Shown here piece by piece: positions 1 to 12,696 of a DNA stretch of 64,000 nucleotides. The notes under the pieces are model-generated. The model ran no database searches and was not told where the DNA came from. It was given only the letters and a program-made list of their open reading frames with translations. How positions within the stretch are numbered: the first letter of the stretch is position 1; each line of letters opens with the position of its first letter. This DNA comes from Spodoptera frugiperda. Taxonomy: Eukaryota; Arthropoda; Insecta; Lepidoptera; Noctuidae. Where the stretch lies: contig NC_064229.1 in assembly GCF_023101765.2 (NCBI RefSeq), positions 1,612,001-1,676,000 on the forward strand, read 5' to 3'. The translations under genes and the position numbers were made by a program.

Positions 1-191
1 GAGGATCCTCCGATCAGGCGAAGTGATCGTGCCTAGCGGACTTTCTGCCCAACTGTTGGTCGGGATTTTCTATCTATGTTTATTCGCATGTAAACTTCAT
101 ATGTGCGATGTAGGATTTATGACGTCATCCGTTGATTTATTCGTCGATCGTCTATGTGCGACTTCTGTCATCTGTCATTTGTCATGTGTTT
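1..191 (+). repeat. Repeat family G, copy 1
   Basis: The first ~190 bases match 62,297-62,490 with about 80-85% identity by eye and in the same direction. Shared blocks are AAACTTCATA, GTGCGATGTAGGATT and GATCGTCTATGTGCGACTT. No protein is apparent, so this is an unclassified interspersed repeat. The left end lies outside the window. Confidence 0.6.
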
Positions 192-1490
192 GTGTCGCCA
201 TAGTATTTTTTCGCTTATTTTCTACCAATTACTTTGGGTTTGAAAAAATTTTATGACCATTTCGTTTTCGAGCTCAAATAATTACCAGCACACTAAAAGG
301 TTAAAATGTGTTTACCTTAAAACTATTGGCGCCATCTGTAGTTTTTTTCGTATATGATAGCCACAAAGCAGACTAAAAGACACGTCAACGTGGTTTTGAG
401 AGAAGTCATAGGATGATTTTCCGTTATTGTAAAAAAACCTCCCATCACAGTAATAGGGGGTGAGTCTATTGGGAACTAAAAGACATTACCATAAATACTT
501 TATTTATTTATTTACATCTGACATTGTTAATTACTATACCAACAAATTTCATACAATACCACTACCAGAACCGAACAGCTAATACATATATTATCGCTAA
601 TTAATCTAGTCAACACACACAATTGGATCACTGTGTACTTAATGTGACGTGTAAATTATATACCATGCTAATTTGGACTGTGTATTTATGTGGTTAGGAT
701 TTATTTTGATTTTGTACGTTGCAATATGTCTTTTTATTACTAAATGGCAATAAAACAAATACTTTCGAAGATATATTGATTTGAAATATTGTGTGACGAC
801 ACTTCTAGTTACATTTTCTGCGAAACTTTGATTCGTTTTATCTAAGTATTGTTATCTTTAATGACAAAAAAAAATACGTGTCTCACATTTTTTTAATTAC
901 CTAACCGACGAACTAAATAGATTATTAATTTTCATACGCCGTCATCATCCCTATTGTACCTGGGTGCTACTACTGAAACACCGAAAAAACACACCTGGAA
1001 ACACTAGCTCGATACCACTTGGTCAACGAAACACTCTCATATTCTTAACAAACATATTATGACATATATAAATTACATACGAAGCTAATTTGTACTATAC
1101 ATATATACAGCTAAGGTTCATTTCGATTGTGAAATACGTCGAAAATGCCCAATTTCGTCCCGTGGGCACTATAAAGGCCGATTATAGGATTATTTTCGGA
1201 GAACTGCTCTCACCTGTACCGAGTCTAAATATTCGAAATTATTGTAATGGCCACTCTGTGAGAAATTAGTGCCACAACTTGTAATGTTGTATTGGATATC
1301 GTATTTTGATTCATTAGTAAAGATATTTAAGTTGAAATCTTGCTTTTTCTTATATCATTAAGGAGCTAGAGATCAGGCAACACTTTGTATAGAAATAATG
1401 TGTAAAAAATGTATGAATTACGCCTTTTGTAATTAATATAATAAAAGGCAATTACTTGACAGAATTCAACAGTTAGATTAGGCATAGAAA
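192..1490. other. No gene seen; one family F repeat inside
   Basis: AT-rich DNA with no convincing coding exon. A family F repeat occupies about 735-960. Bases 431-480 faintly resemble the 3' part of family C. Confidence 0.5.
735..960 (-). repeat. Repeat family F, copy 1 (MITE-like)
   Basis: Recognised by the block AAATACTTTCGAAGATATAT at one end and ATACGCCGTCATCATCCCTA at the other. The same blocks recur at about 3,375-3,615, 8,455-8,690 and 62,870-63,240, with a partial copy near 20,655-20,735. It is non-coding and AT-rich, probably a non-autonomous DNA element. Class not proven. Confidence 0.55.
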
Positions 1491-1492
1491 AT

Positions 1493-1700
1493 ATCTTACT
1501 AATATTATAAATGCGAAAGTTTATGAATCAGCTTCAAAACGACTGCTGAAATCAGTTAGACTAGTTTAAAAAAATAAATGCCAATATTATAAATGTATAT
1601 TTATTACTCAATCACGTCAAAACCGGTAAAGATCGGGATGAATTTTGGAACAGGGGTAGATTATGGTCTAGAATAATACGTAGTATACTTTCCGACGAAC
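1493..1700 (+). repeat. Family E repeat (TACTAATATTATAAA type), degraded
   Basis: It opens with TTACTAATATTATAAATGCG and continues with the AATCACGTCAAAACCGGTAAAG phrase seen in related copies near 13,560 and 56,600. This type is very common in Lepidoptera. The head, together with the AAAGCTAGTT end of the copy at 5,452, suggests a non-autonomous Helitron-like element, which is inference. Confidence 0.45.
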
Positions 1701-2559
1701 AATACCTACCAAAAGAACATTTGGGTCGGCCACACAAATGCTCACACTGTCAGAATATAATTAACTAAAAGTGAAATGACTAGGCAAACTCTCGCACGGT
1801 CCTCAAACAGTTGTAACAATTTTAAAAATAATATGTACGAATGATATTAATGTATATCATGTCAAAATGCACATGGTAGATTATGGTTTGGAATTATAAT
1901 TTCTCTAGGTTTAAAGATGTCCATAAGCGATGGGCGGCACTGTACACTTATCATCAGTTGATCCGTCTGCTTTTCAAATCGTATATCTCATACATTATTT
2001 GTACAAAAAAAAAACAAAATATAAATCCAATTGTCGCCAACAAAACAAAAGTAACAAAACAATAATCAAAACCCATATATCACCAACACTTCACCCCGTA
2101 TTCTGGGCAACCAACGTGGCAATCTTGGCCCCTATCGATACCACTACCCCATACTTACACCTATATACCAAGAGGCATTACAATACCTGCTTTACATATA
2201 AATTGTTCTTCTACAACCTGGGGTAATTACAGTGCAAAGGTGCTATCATAAATATTCTTTATGGCCCGGCAAATTTGTATAATAGCCGGAGTCCACACAC
2301 CAAGTTGTTGTATCGTAAATGCGATACTATGTTGATACACAAGGGTGATATACCTACAAGTGTTTGATTAAATCGCTCCCTTTTAAATTTTTGGTGTTGG
2401 TTTTTGTAAATTTCAAATGTGTGTAGCAATTCGGTGTTAATAGTTGTCGTTATTCTCGTGAATGAGGTGTTGTCGACACTGTTAATTGTTTATTTTTTTT
2501 ATGTAAAATGCTCACTTTTCTTCACTTAGATGTTATGTTATGCGTAAGGTCTTTGTGTA

Positions 2560-2660
2560 AGTAAGGTTACCGCAGGTCAAATTACCCCCCTTCCCAATTT
2601 TCTAAAAGCCGATTCCCTAATAACCCTTAAATTCCTAACCCCCAAAAGGCCTAATGAAAT
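2560..2660 (+). repeat. Family A repeat, truncated copy
   Basis: It contains the family A phrase AAATTCCTAACCCCCAAAAG after a run of CCCCTTCCCAATTTTC. Both the family head and the ATACCATAAAAAA tail are missing. Confidence 0.6.
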
Positions 2661-2864
2661 TCTCATGTCTAACGAAATGCCATTAAAACACAATAATTTT
2701 GAAACGCTTCAATTTCTCATCATGTTCGAGAAAAACTTGGAGATTTTCATATATTCACTTTAGCTAACTCTATAATGATGCTTGATTTTCTACTTAGTGT
2801 CTAACAGTTGGACTCTAACTACTAAATCCGCAATACAAATTACGATTACCTCAAGCAATTGGCG

Positions 2865-2922
2865 TTTATTGTCTCTGCCTACCCCCATGGGAGACTGGCG
2901 TGAGGTTATGTACAATGTATTA
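2865..2922 (+). repeat. Non-LTR retrotransposon 3' end fragment
   Basis: The phrase GGCGTGAGGTTATGTACAATGT, preceded by a CCATGGGAGAC block, matches the 3' end of the retrotransposon remnant at 16,190-16,235. Only the extreme 3' tail is present. Confidence 0.4.
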
Positions 2923-3117
2923 CAAGCAAATAAACCAAAAACCAATCAATCACTATACACAAAACCAACCATCTACTAAATACAATACACTAACCAAAAA
3001 CCTAAAAATACATTTTGACATCAACCTTCTGAAATAATAACTAAACAAAATACAACTTGTATAGCACAAGCATTGATTACAGAACACAATAAATATGTTA
3101 CAGTTTCACACCTGGGC

Positions 3118-3190
3118 CTCGAGTGAGGCGAAGTGAGCGAAGCGGTTCGAAGCGATCGAAGCGATCCAAGCGAAGCGAGGCAACGGAGCT
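3118..3190 (+). repeat. Short tandem GCGAAGCGATC-type array
   Basis: About seven imperfect units of 9-11 bases built on GCGAAG / GCGATC (for example GAAGCGATCGAAGCGATCC). This GC-rich island stands out from the AT-rich surroundings. Frames crossing it on both strands give artificial Arg/Ser/Lys-rich or Leu/Arg/Phe-rich peptides. Confidence 0.65.
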
Positions 3191-3374
3191 TAGAATAAAG
3201 CTTTGTATAGAATATATTGGTGCTTTGTCGTCGTCTTCTGAAGTTAAAGTTATTGCTATAAGTTTTGTACTTGCTGTATTTTTTGTTGAAAGCCTCATTG
3301 ATCGTGAATGCAACTGTCGATAGGTAGCTTTGTGATCAATTCTGGGTACAGGAAAGTTTTGTAGAGTGAAATTG

Positions 3375-3615
3375 GAATAGGGATGATGACGGGATATGAA
3401 AATTCAAATTCTATGTAGTCCGTTAGTTAGGTAATGAAAAAATATTAGACATGTGTTTTTTTTATTTTGTCCTAAAAAGATAACAATACTTAGATAAAAC
3501 GAAACAAAGTTTAGAAGTGGGAGCAAATACGTCATTTCTACGTATAAAACGTACCTAGAAATGACGTCCCGCGATATTTCAAATCAATATATCTTTGAAA
3601 GTATTTGTTTCCGAA
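3375..3615 (+). repeat. Repeat family F, copy 2
   Basis: It begins GGGATGATGACGGGATATGA and ends near AATATATCTTTGAAAGTATT, the reverse orientation of copies 1 and 4. An inner near-palindrome, GTCATTTCTACGTATAAAACG / TACCTAGAAATGACGTC, lies at about 3,531-3,567. Confidence 0.55.
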
Positions 3616-4284
3616 AGAAAATAAAAAACACGTATGTAATGTTCCACCACCTTAAAGCACATAACTCATTACCAAGAAACAATAATAAGGCTCAATTTCT
3701 TTTACAAAGAAAAAAATCTTCCAGTCAAAAGCCCCCGCGGAAACCTCAAAGCGGTGATTACAAAATAACCCGTATCACCCAGCTTATTGAGACGGTTATC
3801 TGATGAATCTGCTGACTGTAATCCAACAGAAGTTGTATGCGGGCGTTTAGTCCGTTTCTGTTTGATAGCGAAATTTGAAAAGTGGGCCAAGGAGATTTAC
3901 ATAGCGCTCAAGTAAGAACTTATTCTCAGGGCGCGTTTTGTCTGATATTTGTGTGGGTACCTTAGTTTTCATTCGGTAGAGGTAGGTTAAGTTGAAGAAG
4001 CATGGTACTAATTATGGTATGTAGTCTTTTAAAGATTATGTAGGTAGCTAGTCTGTTTAGTTACCTTATAGATACTGCTGGTGACCACCATTTTAAGTTT
4101 ACAGGTTTAAGCTGTAGTCCTTTTCCATAAAAACTGAATGTTTTCCTGTCATGAAAACCAAACCAAATTTTACAACTCTTTAACCTTATTCAACCTTCAC
4201 GATTGCAGCTGGTTTACATATATTGCAACTAATTGCATGAACAGTAATTATTGCGCTATTGAAATTCGAACAACGACACATCAT

Positions 4285-4452
4285 TTAACTTTTCCGAAGC
4301 TACCAGCAATCTTCCCAATCCCCGATTCCCCAACAACCCTTAAATTCCTAACGCACTTGTAACGCCTCTGGTGTTTCAAGTATCCATGGGCGGCGGCGAT
4401 TGCTTACCATCAGGTGATCCATCTGCTCGTTTACTGGCTTATTCCATAAAAA
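4285..4452 (+). repeat. Family A repeat, 3' portion
   Basis: Contains CCCCGATTCCCCAACAACCC, GCACTTGTAACGCCTCTGG and ATGGGCGGCGGCGATTGCTT, then a TTCCATAAAAAA tail, all family A marks. The 5' head (GAGAGCCATGCTTCGGCACG) is missing. These SINE-like repeats have no coding capacity. Confidence 0.7.
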
Positions 4453-4723
4453 AGCTACATAAAACGTATAGTCGCAATGAGGTAAAAACCGAACTACCAA
4501 TATTAAAACCTAGATTTTTACGAACCCTTTTGTAATCTCTAGCCAAGACCATGGATTTTGATTGGGACATAAAATCGTAGGTCGTTCGTCGCCCAAATTC
4601 CTTTCCTATCGAAACCAACTGATATATTTTGCTGACAAACTTTCCTGTGTATATTCCGTGGTATAAATAGTGTTTCAAATTTTACTATCACTTTGAAAAC
4701 AAGATTGGTAGCCGCTCCACTAA

Positions 4724-5100
4724 TCTATACTTATAATAAATCTGTAGAGAGGTCAATTCTGTACATGAAATATATTTCCAAAATAACTATCAGCGGGTGA
4801 TTAGTGATCGATACTGACGCCAAAAATGCAATCAGAATTTTTTTTGTCTGTCTGTCTGTCTGTATGTTCTTTATAGAAATAAAAACCACTCGACAGATTT
4901 CAACGAAACTTGGTACAATTGTTCTTCATACTCCTGGGCAGGTTATAGTATACTTTTCATCACGCTACGATCAATAGGAGCAGAGCAGAGAAGGGAAATG
5001 TTGGGAAAACAGGAGAACTTACTCCATTTTTTATTTAAGCTTCCGTCGCGTGTGCAGCCTTAATGGTTAAAGCTACACAGAAATCATGTACGGCGGTAAT
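4724..5100 (+). repeat. Family E repeat with (TCTG)n
   Basis: It starts with TATACTTATAATAAATCTGT and contains a (GTCT)n microsatellite at about 4,846-4,864. The phrase AACGAAACTTGGTACAATTG follows. It is related to the neighbouring copy at 5,452-5,904. Confidence 0.5.
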
Positions 5101-5239
5101 ATTCTCCTTAAAATTGTTTAAAAAATATTCCCCGACAGCAAATGTCTATATTTTATGGTTGACTCACAATAACACGTATAACTCCCGATAGCTTAGCAGT
5201 TCGGAGCTTTCTGATTATATTTGTCTATCATTTTTTTTT

Positions 5240-5444
<205 letters not shown>

Positions 5445-5451
5445 TCATATT

Positions 5452-5904
5452 ATAATAAATCTGTAGAAGGGTCAATTCTGTACATTGAAAATATTGAAAG
5501 AACAAATAGCAGGGGGTGTTACTGGATCGATACCAAACTCAAATATGTGACTATTTTTTTTTTGTCTTTCTGTCTGTGTGTTCAGGCATCACGTGAAAAC
5601 TAACGGTTTCTATGGAACTTGGTATAATTATACCTTATTATCCTGGGCATGAAAAAGGATACTTTTTATCCTGGAAAAATACGTAGAAAAAAAAATATGT
5701 TTCAGTTTTATTCTACAGAACGCGAGCTCAACAGCAGTAGCTCAATAGAGGGATCTCCTTAATTATTATGTACTTCGCCGTATTTGGGTCCAATAGATAT
5801 TTATAGGATGTTACTGTCAGAGTTACTCAAAATGTGTGTGGAGTAATAAAACTTCCACGCGAAGACCGACATCCGCGCGGACGGAGTCGCGGGCGAAAGC
5901 TAGT
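5452..5904 (+). repeat. Family E repeat, longest copy
   Basis: Runs from TATTATAATAAATCTGTAGA to CGCGGGCGAAAGCTAGTT. The CTAGT end and the TATTATAA head fit non-autonomous Helitron-like elements of moths. It carries no Rep/helicase protein. The class is inference. Confidence 0.5.
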
Positions 5905-6183
5905 TAAACAATAAGTTTGGTATGTCGCTATTACCAGACATAAGGGAAATATTGAGAATCCAGAAGTTATCTGCAGAAAAATTGCCATTCATATCAATCT
6001 TTATTTTCTTACTGACAGACTACGGACCTGCTCTAAAAGTCACTGTATGGGATCCAGATGATGAATCTAAAACGAATGACACAAAAAACGCATCATAAAT
6101 AGGTTAACTTTTTTTAGAGTACATACTCAAGATCATATATCATCTTACAAAGAACGCCCAGCAAGCTTCTGGTTCAAAAGCAG

Positions 6184-6290
6184 TAATAGGAGCGCGGTAG
6201 TTTTTAGTCAGTAAGAGTCTGACACTCCTTCCCGCCTCGCCCAAGGCAGGAGAAGTAATTGGATGATTTTCTCCCTCAAAAAAATCATCT
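6184..6290 (+). repeat. Family B repeat, 3' portion
   Basis: Contains the family B core TTTTTAGTCAGTAAGAGTCTG, then CGCCTCGCCCAAGGCAGGAG and GGATGATTTTCTCCCTC with an A-rich tail. The 5' head is missing. Confidence 0.7.
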
Positions 6291-7027
6291 TACAAAATCA
6301 AGCAGACAAGAGCCATCATCGTTAAAAAACTTATATTATTAATTAAAAAAACTGGTTCTCCTTTAGAACGACCAAATAGCTTCATTAGAGGCCTAACTGA
6401 CAAACTGACAGACACTAATTATTTTGTTTGACGTCCAAAAGTACCTACTGGTCTAATTGAAATAAAGCATTCTGACTTCGACTTTCACCCTACATGGTAC
6501 CCTTACTCATAAGTCCCAAGACTCAAAGGCCTACATACCGTACCTCCTAACACGAATACCAGACTCAGGTATCACGTACATCCGAAGCGCTTAGGGTGTG
6601 TCCACACCTAATCGGATATAGGCACAAATTCGCGCGACCCGCTCATGTGTGAAGGAATTCTATGGGTGAACTGAGCTAATGCAGGCTATGTTCCGAGTGT
6701 GTGGTGCCAGCAAATGTGTCTATTGTTACCCTGATTAGGAGCCAATGTAGGCTTAGGTCCGTAATCTGAGGAAGTGTTGTATTGATAAGAGATTATACTG
6801 AGAGATTTGTTAGACAATGTAGTGTAGAGGCTGTTGTTTAACAAGAGGTAGGGTTAGACTTGTGTTGTTGATATCGTTTGAAAATCTGCTTTAAAAACAC
6901 TGTCAATATTATTAACTTTCGCTAATATTGTTTGAAAAACTGCTTAAAAATCGCAAAATGATTGACTTCCAAACTACTGAGCAAAAGCTTTCTCTTATTT
7001 ATTTAACTTAAACGTTGTCCCTAACTA

Positions 7028-7202
7028 GATTATTTTTCTGTGCCGTGGGTGCGTTCACAAACATACACGTGACACCTATTTATAACCGGAACAATAATTT
7101 GTAAATCACGCAAAAAGTTGCTCCGAGTGGGAATCGAATCCGCTATACTTTACGCGGCAGCCGATTACCCAGCCACTGCACTGCACCATCCGACCAGTTA
7201 AA
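7028..7202 (-). repeat. Family D tRNA-derived SINE, diverged
   Basis: Same body as the copy at 5,240 (GCCGTGGGTGCGTTCACAAA; GTTGCTCCGAGTGGGAATCG on the plus strand). The tRNA-like head has decayed. Confidence 0.6.
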
Positions 7203-7931
7203 GTAGTTTCTCATAATTATCAGATAAATAATTTTGTTTTCATCGATTCTTTAACGGAGGAAAAGTTCACATTCATAATTAGATACATGTTAAAACCGGA
7301 CCATCGTGCTTGAAACTCGACCATAACCTTTCAACCACACATCGACGCACGTCTTAATTTAATCAAAGCCCAAAAATTCTTGCAGACACATCAACAAAAC
7401 AAAACTCGGTTACCGCCGACAAATCAGGGATCGTTAATAAAACATAGCTCATCACTATTTATGTGTACACACAATACTATAGCTAGTGTTGTACCTCGGT
7501 AGGTCAGACTATCGATAGCCGCTCGACAAGGCATAAATAAACCATGAACAACCGTACACCTGCCAGGCAGGAGTATACCACCACGACAAATTGGATCATA
7601 GTTTTTAATGTTTTTTACCGCCAGGCGAAATTGATAGCCGGTATCGAGGGTATGAAGTCGATTTTTTGAAGTTTGATCGGTTTTAGTGCGTTTGGTGACA
7701 CCGGCGCCGTGGTGCGAATTTTTGTGTTGGAATTTTTAGTTTTTACGATTTTCGTTCCGAAAAGACGCTTTTATGTAAACATTCGGTTTGATGTGTGTTT
7801 GTTATGTGATGTCGTGAAACGCTAAATTAAAAGTTGTCTCTTGAAATTTTCGCGTTATATTTTCAATTTAGGAGTAAATAAAAACGACCTTCATGCCTTC
7901 AAGAAAAGAAAAGATTGCATTCCTTTGTAAA
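7203..7931. other. No gene seen
   Basis: AT-rich DNA without a convincing exon or recognisable repeat. Confidence 0.4.
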
Positions 7932-8043
7932 AGGCCGGGAACGCACCCATGCCTCCTCTGGTATAGCGGGTGTCTATAAGTGGCGCTGTCAGCTTACCAT
8001 CAGGTGACACGGCTGCTCGTATGCCCCCTATTTCATAAAAAAC
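7932..8043 (+). repeat. Family A repeat, 3' fragment
   Basis: Contains GGGAACGCACCCATGCCTCC, CAGCTTACCATCAGGTGACA and a TTTCATAAAAAA tail. It is diverged. Confidence 0.55.
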
Positions 8044-8454
8044 CCTTTTTAAATGAAATATTAAGTGCATCATCAATGATTTTACAGATTTCACATTCAT
8101 TATATCAATTTCACACACACAACACCACGGCTCTCTAGATATTCTCTACCAAAAAAAAAAAAGCATCACACATCCACATCACACAGCCACAAATACAACA
8201 TTTCACAAAGTCTAACCCCCGCAGTAGCGTGCAGGTGTACGGCAATCGATCGGCTGATTACCGACACATCAGGTAATCACCTACATTCGTCGATACACAC
8301 AGGTACAGCTGCAGCACATTATGTGCCGGGGAACAAATAATGAAACGTCTGTGGGAAAGAGAGATAAATTGAGTGAATTAAAGAAAGATAAAATAAGTTA
8401 AATAATTGGAAAGATGAAGTTAAAGAAAATGGCGTTTAGCTGACGATAAATTGT

Positions 8455-8690
8455 GTTTGTAGGAATAGGGTTGATGACGGGGTATGAAAATTAAAAATCT
8501 ATTTAGTCCGGTATTAAGTAATGGTGTGGATAATAGTGGATAATTAGGTAATGAAAAAATATTAGATAATTTTTGTTTTTTTTTTCATAATATAAGATAA
8601 CAATACGTAGATACAACGAATCAAAGTTTAGAAGTTCCCACTCCTAAACTTTGATTTGTTTGTCTGTAAATATTTTTAATTCAAACTCTA
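8455..8690 (+). repeat. Repeat family F, copy 3
   Basis: Starts with TTGATGACGGGGTATGAAAA and contains AACGAATCAAAGTTTAGAAG. A 19-base inverted repeat follows, AATCAAAGTTTAGAAG / CTCCTAAACTTTGATTTG, at about 8,618-8,660. Confidence 0.55.
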
Positions 8691-8970
8691 TGAGTTATTA
8701 AAGCCGTCTTTCCCTGAAAGGTAAACCTGGCAGACACGATAACAATAGCTCCAGTGTCACTTCGAAGAATTTTGGAAAATCGAAAAATAGACTCAACTAT
8801 CAGTAGCACGATTAATAATAAATAAAGTTAGAGCAATATGTCAGCGTAATTATGTAGGTACGAGTACATACGTCCTATGCCGCTTCATGAACTTTCGTTT
8901 GAAGAAGTACTACGAAGTGTGATCTTTGATTAGATTTTATGGTCAAATAATATTACTTGGTATACCCAAA

Positions 8971-9122
8971 GCTGCGGAGTGTCTAGCGAGTTACCGGGGC
9001 TGCGGATCGAAAAGCAGGAGTAGGAACGGGCTAGTTTTTATTTAGTAGGAGTCTGAAATTCCCTCTCGGCTCGCCCAAGGCGGCAGAAGAAATAGAACGA
9101 TTTTCCCCCTTAAAAAAAATAT
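8971..9122 (+). repeat. Family B repeat
   Basis: Head AGCTGCGGAGTGTCTAGCGA, middle GAAAAGCAGGAGTAGGAACG, tail GATTTTCCCCCTTAAAAAAA. This is close to the full family B unit. Confidence 0.7.
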
Positions 9123-9737
9123 TATTACAATAACAACAAACACTTTACAACGTGCAATCTCCTACAAAAATCCACAGAAAATTATCAATTTCAAAATAAC
9201 CAAACCTGATTAGAATTTCCAAATAAACAATTTTGAATCACCCTGATACCTTAAATCGAAATACCCAATCGTATTTACAATGAAGTTACCGAATAACCTT
9301 CAAGAAAAGCCATAATATTTTAAAAACCGATATGTCTTCCTAACACGGAATACGTCACTGCCGATCGCATTAACATCAGATTTCGGTTCGGAATGCTTCC
9401 CTCACCATACGAATTTGAAGATAAGTCGATAACAAGCGAGCTCCCACGGATTTTTACTCTCAACATTCCGATATCGCGTTGATAACCCTTCAACACAAAG
9501 CTATCGGTTTTCATGTCCTCAAAATGGATGGGTAAGAGTCTTCGCTTTTTATAAGTGTGTGCTCATCAAATTTTGGGTGTTTTTTTTCGTGTTGTTTGAA
9601 GCTAGATTGTGATTGTTAGGGTTAGATGACATTTTATAATTATATTAAGTTGATTCGATAAGTAATTGGATTGAGTAGATGATTGGACTAATGAACACAA
9701 TTTGTTGTATCATGACTTTAAGCAAAATATTCCGTTT

Positions 9738-9890
9738 GGAGCTGCGGACTACCTAGCGGGTTACCAAGGCTTCGGCTCGAAAAGCAGGAGTAGGAACGAG
9801 GTGGTTTTTAGTCTGTAAGAGTCTAACACTCCCGCTCGCCTTGCAAAAGGCGGGAGATGTCCTTAGATGATTTTCCCCCTTAAAAAGAGG
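9738..9890 (+). repeat. Family B repeat
   Basis: Head GAGCTGCGGACTACCTAGCG, middle GAAAAGCAGGAGTAGGAACG, tail GATGATTTTCCCCCTTAAAA. It is a near full-length copy, only ~620 bases from another copy in the same direction. Confidence 0.7.
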
Positions 9891-10469
9891 AAAATATTTC
9901 GTACTTGTAGAGTTAAAAAAAAATTTCTTTAAAATGCATGGTATTTAACTTAGAAACGCCATAAAACGACTACATGATTGTCTAAAAATGTCTTCTAATT
10001 ACTTAAAAAACTCTTCTAGGAAAAAAATACGCGTGATAATTTACTAGGAATTATTAATCAACAAAAAACCATGTGTGCGCGTTATTATTAAAAAAATATT
10101 GATTATCGTCAACCTTTCTTTAAACACAAAGCAACACAAATTAATTGCTAACGGAATATTATTTTTTTATATTTTGTAAAATAATCAACCGATTGTGTAT
10201 TGAAAAAGAACAACAAAAGACACAATACGTAGCTTATAGTAATTAGGAATTGATTGAAATCACATGGCAACACCTGTGTTGCGTGTGACAGGTTTTTAAT
10301 GTCTGGCAACATTTCGTTGTGTTTTTTTTTTTATAATTCTGCTGTTTGTGTTGTAGACGTTTTTCAATATTATTCTTGTGAATATGAAATCTTTGTGAGA
10401 TCTTAAAGATATGATGAGCTAGAAATGGCACAGTAGAACATAAATAATTAATATCGCCATCATTATTTT

Positions 10470-10650
10470 ACTGCACGGTTGGCGCGGTGACTGGGCAATT
10501 GGCTGCCCTGCAACGTGTAGCGGGTTCGACAACCGTGTGTGATCCACAAATTGTTGTTTCGGGTCTGGGTGTCATATGCATGTGAACTTGTATGTTTATA
10601 AACGCACCCACGACACAGGAGAAAATCCTTGTGTGGGGAATCGTTTTTCT
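10470..10650 (+). repeat. Family D tRNA-derived SINE
   Basis: Plus-strand copy: TGCACGGTTGGCGCGGTGAC (A-box area), TAGCGGGTTCGACAACCGTG (B-box area), then GATCCACAAATTGTTGTTTC and GCACCCACGACACAGGAG. A short deletion after the B box removes the usual GGAGCAACT stretch. Confidence 0.7.
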
Positions 10651-10829
10651 TATATAAGAGGTGTGCCATAACCTCCATGCTTGTCTGACGGATTGGATTT
10701 ACACAACGTCAAATGAGATTTAGCGATTTACACAACTACCAGTCACTGTCATATATCTATTCCCTTATCCGACTCTTATGACAACTGTGAAAAGAGTTTG
10801 GGGTTGGTGAGAAATCTATTCTGCAGTCC

Positions 10830-10944
10830 TAACCCCCAAAAGGCCAGCAACGCACTTGTAACGCCTCTAATGTCCAAAAGCAGCGGCGATTACGTACCAT
10901 CAATAGATCCGTCTACTCGTCTTCTAACTTATACCATAAAAAAG
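10830..10944 (+). repeat. Family A repeat, 3' portion
   Basis: CCTAACCCCCAAAAGGCCAG to a TTATACCATAAAAAA tail. It lacks the 5' head. Confidence 0.65.
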
Positions 10945-11336
10945 AAAAACACTATGGTGTTGATCTTGTCGCTTCCATTCCAAAACATTTTAACATTACA
11001 AAACCATAACCTCAAAACCGAATACATACAGAAACAAATCAGTGTATCCCTTTTATCCTTTTTTAATTTTTCAGTTCATACATGACAATAGTATAAAAGG
11101 TGGGTCTACACAATGGATTTCATAAATCGTGTCTGCTTGCTGACGTAGTACCGGCGCAGGTGTGGGACCCGCCTAATACGTTAGCTATGCATTTGATACA
11201 ATTTTATGGGGGAATCTCGACAGCCGTATTATTTTATGGGATATGATGTATGTATATGGTTGGCGGGTTTGTTGTTATTTAATTGGAGGTGGTTAATTTT
11301 ATAAAATAATTGTGGTTTAAGAGAAGTATTTAAGTG

Positions 11337-11608
11337 TAGGAGAGCCATATATGCTTCGGTATAAATGGGTCGCCTAGACCGAAGTAGAACCGACATGAAA
11401 CAACGATTTCGTTATGTGGGTGAAGTCACCGGGAGCCCAATACCCTTCCGAATCTTCCCATTCCCCAACAACTCTTAAATTCCTAAACCTTAAAAGGCAG
11501 GCAACGCACTTAGAACCCCTTTGGTGTTTCGACTGTCCATAGGCGGCGGCGATTGCTTACCATCAGGTGATACATGTACTCGTTTACCGACTTATACCAT
11601 AAAAAAAT
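11337..11608 (+). repeat. Family A repeat, near full length
   Basis: Head GGAGAGCCATATATGCTTCGG, middle CCCATTCCCCAACAACTCTT, tail TTATACCATAAAAAAAT. Compared with the copy at 34,738 the central 'ACCACGGCCTCACAG' block is missing. Confidence 0.7.
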
Positions 11609-11954
11609 AAAGCTACATTTTACATAACTCCCTTCCAAATCGACAAAATCACCTGTACAAATTATAGCCAACACACAAAACGTCCATTTATTTTTATCAT
11701 TCCCATTAGCAAAATAAAAACGACCACAAACAGGTGAATATTTTTGGGCTGGCAACCCTGTACACTGGGCTGTCCATTGGTGTAATATTTTTTATTAATT
11801 TCCATATTGAGGGTCCCGTGATCTATGGATTGCAATTCGGATGATTGTATCGGTGGCCTGCTTCGATGTCTTGTTCATTTTTTATGTTTTTCCGCAATTG
11901 CTTTTCATGTATTGTGATATACATCGAAATTAGATTAGATTTTTAATTGTTTAA

Positions 11955-12290
11955 TTGCCTCGTTTGTCGAGTGGTCGTAAGTGCGGCTGCCAGACAAGAG
12001 GTCTTAGGTTGCCTTGTTGGTCGAGTGGCCGTGAGTGTGACTGCCGGACAAGAGGTGTTAGGTTCGATTCCCACGGAGCTGCGGAATACCAAACGGGTTT
12101 ACCGGGGCTCCGGCTCGAAAACCAGAAGCAGGAACGGGGTGATTTTTAGTCAGTAAGAGTCTGATACTCCCTGTCGCCTCGCCTAAAGCGGGAGAAGTCA
12201 ATGGATGATTTTTCCCACTCAAAACAAAAAATCCCGGGTGGGGCAAAGTATTACTGGGCTTCTTTCGATTTTTTCACTAGTAAAGTCTTG
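11955..12290 (+). repeat. tRNA-derived SINE (family C) split by a family B repeat
   Basis: A family C head (TGCCTCGTTTGTCGAGTGG) occurs twice in tandem, at about 11,957 and 12,011. After the B box GGTTCGATTCCC the unit is interrupted by family B (about 12,073-12,232). It resumes with TCCCGGGTGGGGCAAAGTAT. The flanking TTCCC / ATCCC look like a short target duplication. This is a nested insertion, not a tRNA gene. Confidence 0.65.
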
Positions 12291-12696
12291 GGGAAAATTA
12301 AGTTGCTTTTTAGTGTACATAGTAATAACTACAATTTACTGTAACTTATTCTGCTCATGTGACACGATTCTAAACGGTTATCGAATACTGCTAAAGAGAA
12401 TATTCAATAGATGAAAATGAGCTATTGTGCACCGGTGTCGTATAGAGGTAATGATTCGTGTAAGTCAGGGAAATATGAATTGTAGAAAATTGTTTAAAAT
12501 TTGAGTTAAATTTTACTATCCCGTGTGTGAAAGACCAAGGAACACATAATCTAAATATTCATAAAGATTTAGGAGTCACTACAGATTTTCTAAAAAGAAA
12601 ACTCACGATCTTAGGTAGTAGGTATCGAACCAATTAAAAAACTATAACGTGTGTTGCTTTGTGATTAATTGAACAAGACACAATAAGGTATGTCAG

